Assembly (NCBI GenBank): GCA_023246555.1
Contig: JAHFIC010000028.1
Location: 1-11,442, forward strand
Length of the DNA stretch: 11,442 bases
Reading direction: 5' to 3'
From: Candidatus Magasanikiibacteriota bacterium
GTDB lineage: Bacteria; Patescibacteriota; Patescibacteriia; Magasanikbacterales; UBA922
This document shows positions 6,591-11,442 of the stretch, in pieces. How positions within the stretch are numbered: position 1 is the first letter of the stretch; each line of letters starts with the position of its first letter. The position numbers and the translations under genes were made by a program. The notes beneath the pieces are model-generated. The model did not search any database and had not been told where the DNA came from. It saw only the letters and a list, made by a program, of their open reading frames with translations.

Positions 6591-6600
6591 AGCGCGCTTG
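6589..6600. promoter_or_regulatory. 12-bp perfect palindrome (CAAGCGCGCTTG), possible operator
   Basis: The palindrome is exact and occupies the place where the -35 element of the adjacent promoter would lie (16-18 bp before the TATACT). It could be an operator for a dimeric regulator. As a hairpin it would have only a 4-bp stem and no T-run, so a terminator for the preceding operon is unlikely. Confidence 0.35.
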
Positions 6601-6609
6601 CAGATAGTT

Positions 6610-6618
6610 TGCTATACT
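6610..6618 (+). promoter_or_regulatory. Extended -10 promoter (TGC-TATACT) for the surface-protein genes
   Basis: TATACT (6613-6618, 5/6 to consensus) is preceded by TG plus one base, forming an extended -10 that can work without a good -35. No convincing -35 exists 16-18 bp upstream; the palindrome lies there. Predicted start near 6625, giving a leader of about 38 bases before the ATG at 6663. Confidence 0.6.
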
Positions 6619-6662
6619 AAACCCGTTTTCATTTCAGCTCCTGTCGAAATGTTTTATACGTT

Positions 6663-7088
6663 ATGCGAACCGAAAGGAAAAGTCTGTTGTTTATCGTTTC
6701 TGGAGTAGCACTCACCGTCGCTCTTTTTATATTATATGTTTCGTTTGATGTTCGTCGCAGAAATACGGAGACTGTTTCTGTGGAGAAAGTTGTGCCGATG
6801 GTGAACCAAGAAAGAGAAGACATCATCATTGGCGATGTAACAGGAGATGACCCCACCATTGTCGATGTAGTAAAGAGCGTGAGCAAACACATGGTGTTGC
6901 CCAATGGTAATGTTACCGTGGCAACAGTCACCAATGTGGAGAATTTACGTGCGATTGATCCGGTATTCTATGAACGTGCGCAAATGGGTGACAAACTACT
7001 GTTGTACGACGATCGGGCAATTTTGTATAACCCTGCTCTCGATAGAATTCTCGATGTTTCTCATACAATTACCAAAGCAAGTTTATAA
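6663..7088 (+). CDS. Membrane-anchored small protein of an uncharacterised family common in Patescibacteria
   Basis: A 141-aa protein with a basic N-terminus (MRTERK), one hydrophobic helix (about residues 8-27) without a clear cleavage site, and RRR just after it. By the positive-inside rule the helix topology is ambiguous. Residues about 65-133 form a compact domain: VKSVSKHMVLPNGNVTVATVTNVENL, then GDKLLLYDDRAILYNPALDRILDV. I recognise this 'VATVT...GDKLL.Y...AILY.P..D.I..V' pattern as a recurrent hypothetical protein in CPR genomes with no assigned function; that recognition is from memory. No Shine-Dalgarno precedes the ATG at 6663. It is followed 48 bp later by the exported repeat protein, suggesting a shared transcript and a cell-envelope role. 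Confidence 0.75.
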   Translation: MRTERKSLLFIVSGVALTVALFILYVSFDVRRRNTETVSVEKVVPMVNQEREDIIIGDVTGDDPTIVDVVKSVSKHMVLPNGNVTVATVTNVENLRAIDPVFYERAQMGDKLLLYDDRAILYNPALDRILDVSHTITKASL

Positions 7089-7136
7089 ATTCTTATTTTT
7101 TAAAGAATGGGTATGATCTCATCCTTAGGGGAAAGC

Positions 7137-8429
7137 ATGTGGGCGCGATTTGCCTTGTATGCATTTTTGGTAGCGGCGGCAGTGGCAATGTTATTGCCAT
7201 TAAGTTTTGCATCGGCGGCAACGTCAATCGGTAATAATGTCTCGGTCGGTGGTACCCTGAGTGTCACTGGTCTTTCGACGTTTGTGGCTGGGTTTATCTC
7301 GAGCGCGTCGTCAACCGTGGCATCAAGTTTGAACGTCTCTGGGCGGTTGAACGTATCTTCAACCATGTTTATCGCAGGCGATATCTTGCCAGATGCAAAT
7401 AATACCCGTGACATCGGTGTATACGGCACAGCGTTCAACGATGTTTTCTCTTCCGGGACCATCTATGTGAATAACATTGATGGATTAGTCGCTGTGGGAT
7501 CCTCCACACTTACAGGACTCACGAATTTCACTGGTGGATTCATATCCTTAGCTTCGTCTACAGTGCGAACAAGTCTGAATATCTCTGGCAACTTGAACGC
7601 GTCAAGCACCCTCTTCGTCGGCGGCAATATTCGTCCAGGATCAAACAATGGCGTTGATATTGGAGTAAATGGGTTAGCGTGGAGAGACATTTATGCCTCA
7701 TCTTCAGTCAACGTAGGAAATGGCACTAATTCGTCTACACTCATTGGTAATTATCTGTCGATTGGATCGTCTGCATCAACCTCGCTGGTTCAGAGCGGAT
7801 CGCTTCTTGTGGGAGTAGGAGCTGGCTTTAATCGTGGAGTATTTGTTGTGGACGCAACGGGTGGCGCTGGTGTGCTTGGCGGTAGCGTTTCAGCTTCCGG
7901 AACTCTTTCCGTAAGCGGACTCTCAACACTCACTGGCCTCCATTCGAATGCATCGTCAACATTCCAATCAAGTCTGAACATTACCGGAAGATTGAACGTA
8001 TCATCCACGCATTTCGTCGGTGGCAACATTATTCCAGGAGCAAATAACACCTATGATTTAGGTGCTCAGGGCAATGCACTGGCTAACGTTTTCGTATCAA
8101 GTTCGCTTACTATTGGTGGTAATGGTGGTACAGTGAGCGCCACGCCGATCACTGGACACCTCTCTTTCCTCACATCCGCAATAGATTTGGCTGCCACTGC
8201 ATCAAGTACTGATTGTACCAGTTCGTCGGTAACGGTATCTGGAGCCGCTATGGGTGATACCATGCTAGTTTCACCACTCACCTTTGATAACGCGTTTAAT
8301 GCAGGGCGACTTTCCGTGGTTCCAACTTCGGCAAACACCGTGTCGCTTATGTATTGTGCTGGTGGCGGAATAGCGGATGATAGGGATCCAGGTAGTATTC
8401 TCTATCGTATTGACGTCTGGAAGCACTAA
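7137..8429 (+). CDS. Exported repeat protein, fibre-like surface protein
   Basis: A 430-aa secreted protein. Residues 1-27 form a signal peptide (MWARFALYAF, hydrophobic core, cleavage expected after SFASA). The mature protein is rich in S, T, N, G, V and has three units of about 66 residues (45-111, 127-193, 261-326) sharing the pattern GLST...SSASST...SLN.SG.LN.SST.F..G.I.P..NN..DIG..G.A......SS. The C-terminal domain (about 336-430) includes SSVTVSGAAMGDTMLV, two cysteines (C360, C407) and a final strand YRIDVWKH. It resembles beta-rich ends of phage fibre-like proteins (inference). Many N-x-S/T and S/T sites make it a candidate glycan carrier. The ATG at 7137 is preferred to in-frame ATGs at 7107 and 7113 because AGGGG (7127-7131) lies 5 bp before it and the signal peptide starts there; 7107 would add 10 residues. 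Confidence 0.8.
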   Translation: MWARFALYAFLVAAAVAMLLPLSFASAATSIGNNVSVGGTLSVTGLSTFVAGFISSASSTVASSLNVSGRLNVSSTMFIAGDILPDANNTRDIGVYGTAFNDVFSSGTIYVNNIDGLVAVGSSTLTGLTNFTGGFISLASSTVRTSLNISGNLNASSTLFVGGNIRPGSNNGVDIGVNGLAWRDIYASSSVNVGNGTNSSTLIGNYLSIGSSASTSLVQSGSLLVGVGAGFNRGVFVVDATGGAGVLGGSVSASGTLSVSGLSTLTGLHSNASSTFQSSLNITGRLNVSSTHFVGGNIIPGANNTYDLGAQGNALANVFVSSSLTIGGNGGTVSATPITGHLSFLTSAIDLAATASSTDCTSSSVTVSGAAMGDTMLVSPLTFDNAFNAGRLSVVPTSANTVSLMYCAGGGIADDRDPGSILYRIDVWKH

Positions 8430-8439
8430 CTTTTACTCT

Positions 8440-8467
8440 GCCCCCTTGCCTTAAACGGCGAGGGGGC
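8440..8467. terminator. GC-rich hairpin between the surface-protein genes
   Basis: GCCCCCTTGCC (8440-8450) pairs with GGCGAGGGGGC (8457-8467) through 11 bp with one G-U pair, around a 6-base loop TTAAAC. No T-run follows on either strand, so an intrinsic terminator is uncertain. It ends 12 bp before the next ATG, so it may instead be an attenuator, RNA-processing or stability element, or control translation of the downstream gene. Confidence 0.5.
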
Positions 8468-8479
8468 CATCGCCCACAT

Positions 8480-9565
8480 ATGAAAAAATTTCTCTATGTC
8501 GCCGCGATGATTGTCGTGCTTCTTCCACTTTCCGCGTCTGCCGTTTTTAATGAAGTTGGTTTGGAATCTGGGACGATATTAAACTTTCCCGGAAATGGCT
8601 TGAACTATCTCGTTGGAAGCAGCTTAAGAGGCATACAATCATTTGCTGTAAATGATAGTGCGAATCGATTTGAACTTGGTGTCACGGCAAATTCGTTGTT
8701 TATCATGAGTTCAGAAAATAAAAGCACTTTTACTGTCACAAATAATTCTTGTAATGGTGTATCAATCGAGTGTCAAAGCGATAAATCCGTAATGACGATT
8801 GATTGTAGCAACGGTCCGTCTGACCATACTATCTACATTGTTCCTGGCGCGGCCAATACCTGTTCTGGTACTGGAAGTTCTGGCGGCAACACTGGCGGCG
8901 GTGGCCCGAGTGGAGGGGGATCTCAACCACCACCACCTCCACCAGCGGCTAAACCAGCAGTTCCAGCAACGCCTGCTACGCCAGCAGTCCCGGGAGTATC
9001 AGCGGCTAAACCAGCAGTTCCAGCAACGCCTGCTACGCCAGCAGTTGTATTCAAGAGCCAGCTACAACAAGGATCAAATAATAGTGAGGTGAAAGCACTT
9101 CAAGAAAAATTGCAACAGCTCGGGTTTCTTGCAAAAGATATCACGCCGAATGGAAATTTTGGTCCAAAAACTGCTGAAGCGGTGAGGAAGTTTCAAGCGG
9201 CAAATGCATTGGCCCAAGTTGGATTTGTTGGTCCAGGAACGCGAGCGGCATTAAATGGTACGCCAGCTGTGGCTTCGACTCCTGCGGCGAGCGCTCCGGC
9301 CTCAGCCCCGGCGGCAACTCCAGCACCAGCGGCAGGGGGAGCGGCAGTAACCTTTAAGAGTTTCATGGCGGTGGGTTCTAAAAACGATGAAGTAAAATCA
9401 TTGCAGATAAAACTACAGGCACTAGGATTTTTGGGTAAAGATGTAACACCGACCGGCTACTTTGGATCAAAGACATCTGAAGCGGTGAAGAAATTTCAAG
9501 CAGCGAATGGAATCGATCAAGTCGGTTTCGTCGGTCCAGGAACGCGCGCGGTGCTCAATAAATAA
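8480..9565 (+). CDS. Secreted protein with two peptidoglycan-binding domains and a Pro/Ala linker
   Basis: A 361-aa exported protein. Residues 1-21 are a signal peptide (MKKFLYVAAMIVVLLPLSASA). Residues about 22-128 form an unrecognised domain with four cysteines (C91, C98, C109, C128), room for two disulfides outside the cytoplasm. Then come a Gly-rich stretch (129-148), a poly-Pro run, and a repeated 19-aa AAKPAVPATPATPAVPGVS-type linker (156-190). Two PG_binding_1 domains follow: 191-259 (SEVKALQEKLQQLGFL ... TAEAVRKFQAANAL ... VGPGTRAALN) and 292-361 (DEVKSLQIKLQALGFL ... TSEAVKKFQAANGI ... VGPGTRAVLN), separated by a Pro/Ala linker. No hydrolase domain is seen, so it likely anchors the N-terminal domain to the wall. 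There is no Shine-Dalgarno; a stable hairpin lies just upstream. Confidence 0.88.
   Translation: MKKFLYVAAMIVVLLPLSASAVFNEVGLESGTILNFPGNGLNYLVGSSLRGIQSFAVNDSANRFELGVTANSLFIMSSENKSTFTVTNNSCNGVSIECQSDKSVMTIDCSNGPSDHTIYIVPGAANTCSGTGSSGGNTGGGGPSGGGSQPPPPPPAAKPAVPATPATPAVPGVSAAKPAVPATPATPAVVFKSQLQQGSNNSEVKALQEKLQQLGFLAKDITPNGNFGPKTAEAVRKFQAANALAQVGFVGPGTRAALNGTPAVASTPAASAPASAPAATPAPAAGGAAVTFKSFMAVGSKNDEVKSLQIKLQALGFLGKDVTPTGYFGSKTSEAVKKFQAANGIDQVGFVGPGTRAVLNK
8943..9045 (+). repeat. 46-bp perfect direct repeat within the Pro/Ala linker
   Basis: Bases 8943-8988 and 9000-9045 are identical over 46 bp, offset by 57 bp (19 codons). The unit encodes AAKPAVPATPATPAV. Because the DNA is perfectly identical, codon for codon, the duplication is recent or maintained by slippage/recombination; linker length may vary between strains. 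Confidence 0.9.
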
Positions 9566-9585
9566 CAAACAGAACAAAATAAAAG

Positions 9586-9614
9586 AGGAGGAGAACGTGA
9601 ACCGTTCTCCTCCT
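9586..9614. terminator. Strong 12-bp hairpin after the peptidoglycan-binding gene
   Basis: AGGAGGAGAACG (9586-9597) and CGTTCTCCTCCT (9603-9614) pair perfectly around a 5-base loop TGAAC, starting 21 bp after the stop. On the plus strand no T-run follows (TGCGTA); on the minus strand the stem is followed by TTTTATTTTG, so the canonical terminator geometry faces the opposite way. It probably ends or protects the upstream transcript, but orientation is ambiguous. Confidence 0.55.
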
Positions 9615-9721
9615 TGCGTATCAGCTCGAGAGCTTTGCGATGCGCCGTCTGCGCATACGCCCGCGTGAAGACCGTTCAGTTCGCCCAGTCGGTAACATTT
9701 TTTAGTATCTACAATGAGTGG

Positions 9722-9750
9722 TTGAAATTCGTACGCCAAAGTGGTAAGCT
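9722..9750 (+). promoter_or_regulatory. Candidate promoter of the nucleotide-sugar dehydrogenase gene
   Basis: TTGAAA (9722-9727) is followed by a 17-bp spacer and an extended -10 TGG-TAAGCT (hexamer 9745-9750, 3/6). The -10 overlaps the first unit of the 9-bp repeat array, so part of the match may be coincidental. Predicted start about 9757, 25 bases before the ATG at 9782; GGGAG at 9762-9766 could serve as a distant ribosome site. Confidence 0.4.
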
Positions 9751-9781
9751 AACGAAGCTTTGGGAGCTAAAGAAGCTTAGT
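9746..9781 (+). repeat. Four tandem 9-bp repeats (AAGCTnnnn) abutting the start codon
   Basis: Units AAGCTAACG, AAGCTTTGG, GAGCTAAAG and AAGCTTAGT follow with an exact 9-bp period; the AGCT cores start at 9747, 9756, 9765 and 9774. The array ends at the base before the ATG of the dehydrogenase gene. The same 9-bp motif recurs at the far end of that gene. Confidence 0.8.
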
Positions 9782-11197
9782 ATGAACATCCTCTACATTG
9801 GCGCCGGATTTGTGGGTGCGTGCTCAGCAGCCGTATCCGCTAATAGCGGACACAGAACGCTTGTTTTTGATATTGATAAAAATAAAATTGACCGCTTGGG
9901 AAGCGGTGATAGAGATACCGTTGAATCCTGCCTTTTTGAAGACGGGCTCGGTGATCTTTTGGTGCGACATAAAGAACTGATTCGCTTTACCACTGACTAC
10001 AAAGAGGTTGAAGAATTCCTCGACACATGTGATGCGGTTTTCATGTGCTTGCCGACGCCGGAAATCGGCGAAACCGGGGAGAGTGATTTGAGCTTTTATG
10101 TAAAAGCCGCTGAGCAATTAGCCGCGGCTTTGGGAAAAAGAAATAACGGCACGCAGGAGAAGTACCTAGTCATTGTAAACAAAAGCACGGTACCAGTGAA
10201 TATGGTTGACCGAACGCAAGAAATTTTAGATGCGCACGGAGTTGAAAATGTCGGTGTCGTTTCCAACCCTGAATTTTTGGTCGAAGGAAAAGCCATTCAA
10301 GGATCGCTGAAGCCCGATCGCGTAGTTGTCGGCGCCTATACGGAAAAGGATTTTTTGGTGATGCGGGCGGTGTACCAGCGGTTTTACGACTCTCCTAGCG
10401 TTGAATACATTGAAGTCAATCCGAAAGAGGCGGCCGCCGGAAAACTTCTCGCGAATTTCGCCCTTTTCAACAAACTTGCGTTGTGTTTTGACGTCATCGG
10501 CCGCACCTGTGAAGCATTTACCGACGTGCAATTTGAGGCGGTGCGTAAAATTTTAACCACTGATCCTCGAATCGGCAATTGGGGCATGTACGATAGCTTA
10601 TACGCAGGCGGTAGCTGTTTTATTAAAGACGCACGGTCGCTGTCGCATCAATTGCAGACTATTGGCATGGATGCGACACTTGTCAGCGAAACCTATCTGG
10701 CGAATAAACGACAGCTTGAAACGTTTATTGGCCGCGCAAAAAAGGACGCGGGGTTCGATTGGGCCGGGAAAACAGTTGCGATTTTGGGCGTTGCATTCAA
10801 ACGTGATACCAACGATATTCGCAATTCCCCGGCAATTGATGTCGTGAATTTTTGCATGGAACAAGGCGTCAGGCATATACACCTGTTTGATCCTGCCGCC
10901 AAGCCCATGATGCAGAATTTGTTTCCTGAAAATCAACAACTTCGGTATGTTGATTCTGAGGTCGCGGCGCTTGTTGGAGCGGATGTTGTGGTCGTTGCGA
11001 CTGATTGGCCGCAATTCCGCGGGTTGGCGGACGTGTTTTTGGCTGGTAAGGCACACCCGCTTCTTATGGATGGCCGGCGCATGCTTCAGCATCGATATGG
11101 GGATTTACAAAAATCGGGATTTTCAATTATTGCCGTTGGTTCGCCGTTCCTTAAAGCTGCCAAGGCTGCCAAAGCTTCGGAAGCTTTTGAAGCTTAA
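9782..11197 (+). CDS. UDP-glucose/GDP-mannose dehydrogenase family (nucleotide-sugar 6-dehydrogenase)
   Basis: A 471-aa NAD-dependent dehydrogenase that in the family oxidises a sugar-nucleotide C6 alcohol to a uronate. N-terminal Rossmann domain: ILYIGAGFVGACSA (GAGFVG at 7-12), DAVFMCLPTP (84-93), NKSTVPVN (133-140). Catalytic regions: NPEFLVEG (162-169, E164), the central-helix Lys in AGKLLANFALFNK (K221), and YAGGSCFIKDARSL with nucleophile C279. C-terminal domain: AILGVAFKRDTNDIRNSPA (343-361). The helix segment reads FALFNKLALCFD where NAFLATKISFINE-like sequence is usual, so it is divergent and the substrate (UDP-glucose, UDP-HexNAc or GDP-mannose) is uncertain. The ATG at 9782 is used because the Rossmann motif starts there; an in-frame ATG at 9614 would extend through the hairpin and repeats with no conserved content. 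The last 14 residues (KAAKAAKASEAFEA) are encoded by a repeat array. The epimerase follows 6 bp later. Confidence 0.88.
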   Translation: MNILYIGAGFVGACSAAVSANSGHRTLVFDIDKNKIDRLGSGDRDTVESCLFEDGLGDLLVRHKELIRFTTDYKEVEEFLDTCDAVFMCLPTPEIGETGESDLSFYVKAAEQLAAALGKRNNGTQEKYLVIVNKSTVPVNMVDRTQEILDAHGVENVGVVSNPEFLVEGKAIQGSLKPDRVVVGAYTEKDFLVMRAVYQRFYDSPSVEYIEVNPKEAAAGKLLANFALFNKLALCFDVIGRTCEAFTDVQFEAVRKILTTDPRIGNWGMYDSLYAGGSCFIKDARSLSHQLQTIGMDATLVSETYLANKRQLETFIGRAKKDAGFDWAGKTVAILGVAFKRDTNDIRNSPAIDVVNFCMEQGVRHIHLFDPAAKPMMQNLFPENQQLRYVDSEVAALVGADVVVVATDWPQFRGLADVFLAGKAHPLLMDGRRMLQHRYGDLQKSGFSIIAVGSPFLKAAKAAKASEAFEA

Positions 11198-11207
11198 GAA
11201 GCTATGC
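11154..11207 (+). repeat. Six tandem 9-bp repeats (AAGCTnnnn) spanning stop and start codons
   Basis: AAGCT-type units begin at 11154, 11163 (AGGCT), 11172, 11181, 11190 and 11199, an exact 9-bp period over 54 bp. The array encodes the last residues of the dehydrogenase, contains its stop (11195-11197) and runs into the ATG of the epimerase (11204). It matches the array at 9746-9781 in core and period. Confidence 0.85.
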
Positions 11208-11442
11208 GTTATCTCGTCACCGGCGGCGCCGGATTCATCGGCACCAATATCGTCAAGGCACTACTGGCGGCTGGCCACACGGTTCGCGTACTTGATAATT
11301 ATAGCGCGGGGAAAATGCGTGAGCGGTTTCAGGCCGGCGCTGAGTATATTGAGGGCGATATTCGGAACATGAACGACCTCGCAAAAGCCATGAACGGTAT
11401 TGATGGCGTCTTTCATCTCGCCGCCGTGCCGCGGGTGCCGTA
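11204..11442 (+). CDS. NAD-dependent nucleotide-sugar epimerase/dehydratase (extended SDR), partial
   Basis: The first 79 residues of an extended short-chain dehydrogenase run off the right edge. The start is diagnostic: MRYLVTGGAGFIGTNIVKAL with TGGAGFIG (6-13) for NAD binding, an acidic residue after the second strand (VLDNYSAG, D32), GDIRNMNDL (52-60), and GVFHLAAVPRVP (68-79) carrying the family's HLAA motif. This fits GalE/WbpP-type UDP-sugar 4-epimerases or related dehydratases; the catalytic S/T-Y-x-x-x-K lies beyond the window. It begins 6 bp after the dehydrogenase stop with its ATG within the last 9-bp repeat unit and has no clear ribosome site, so translation may be coupled. Together the pair could convert UDP-glucose or UDP-GlcNAc into an epimerised uronate. 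Confidence 0.88.
   Translation, partial: MRYLVTGGAGFIGTNIVKALLAAGHTVRVLDNYSAGKMRERFQAGAEYIEGDIRNMNDLAKAMNGIDGVFHLAAVPRVP

Larger units (their letters stand above)
9566..9781. other. 216-bp intergenic spacer with several inverted repeats, a promoter and a 9-bp repeat array
   Basis: Between the peptidoglycan-binding gene and the dehydrogenase gene I see a 12-bp-stem hairpin (9586-9614), a short inverted repeat AGCTC-GA-GAGCT (9623-9634), a 6-bp-stem hairpin ATGCGC/GCGCAT (9640-9656), a promoter-like pair at 9722-9750, and four 9-bp repeats ending at the ATG. No supported protein gene: the only ATG-initiated frame inside (9640, 21 codons) lacks recognisable features. Confidence 0.6.

Noticed and set aside
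7090..7107. ATTCTT/AAGAAT inverted repeat as a terminator after the small membrane protein
   Set aside because: The stem is 6 bp and AT-only with no T-run after it, and it overlaps a possible start codon; too weak to call.
8410..8439. Promoter TTGACG-18-TACTCT before the peptidoglycan-binding gene
   Set aside because: The -10 matches only 3 of 6 and the predicted start falls inside the hairpin; not strong enough to annotate.
9640..9705. 21-codon Arg-rich open frame in the spacer
   Set aside because: It overlaps a hairpin, has no convincing ribosome site and matches no small-protein family I recognise; likely chance.
9614..9781. N-terminal extension of the dehydrogenase from ATG 9614
   Set aside because: The extra 56 residues pass through inverted repeats and the 9-bp array, carry no conserved motif, and the Rossmann signature begins exactly at the ATG at 9782.

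Overview
This 11.4 kb window looks like a chromosomal segment of a Candidate Phyla Radiation (Patescibacteria) bacterium, probably Parcubacteria-like and of moderate GC. The evidence is indirect: several proteins resemble small families I know mainly from that group (a short charged helical protein at the left edge, a membrane-anchored 'VATVT...GDKLLLY...AILY' protein, and an S/T/N/G-rich repeat surface protein). Genes are tightly packed with ATGA overlaps, and the first two promoters appear to be leaderless. TGA is used as stop, so this is the standard bacterial code, not the recoded Gracilibacteria/Absconditabacteria code. I see no tRNA, rRNA, CRISPR array or transposase.

Region 1 (1-358, minus strand) is the start of a coiled-coil hypothetical protein that runs off the left edge. 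It is divergent from region 2 and separated from it by 84 bp that carry two back-to-back promoters.

Region 2 (443-6579, plus strand) is a six-gene operon for an acidic nonulosonic (sialic-like) sugar: a pseudaminic/sialic acid synthase fused to a YdcF-like DUF218 domain, a small formyltransferase, a PLP class III aminotransferase of the glutamate-1-semialdehyde aminomutase type, a YafV-like omega-amidase of the nitrilase superfamily, a Gfo/Idh/MocA oxidoreductase, and an SpsF-type cytidylyltransferase. Junctions are ATGA overlaps or gaps of 1-13 bp. A reasonable model is that the cassette builds, modifies (amino and formyl groups) and CMP-activates a nonulosonate for surface glycosylation. 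The enzymes that make the hexose precursor are not in the window.

Region 3 (6580-9565, plus strand) encodes exported or surface proteins: a membrane-anchored small protein behind an extended -10 promoter with an adjacent palindrome and a perfect DnaA-box 9-mer, a 430-aa three-repeat fibre-like surface protein, and a secreted protein with two peptidoglycan-binding domains. These could be glycan carriers or cell-wall-attached surface structures, but that is inference.

Region 4 (9566-11442) is a hairpin-rich 216-bp spacer, then a UDP-glucose/GDP-mannose-type nucleotide-sugar dehydrogenase and the start of an NAD-dependent epimerase, a pair suited to making uronic-acid sugar nucleotides. Two arrays of an exact 9-bp-period AAGCT-type tandem repeat sit at the two ends of the dehydrogenase gene, each abutting a start codon. 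Together with a three-copy 7-bp repeat inside the cytidylyltransferase gene, these are the most unusual DNA-level signals here.
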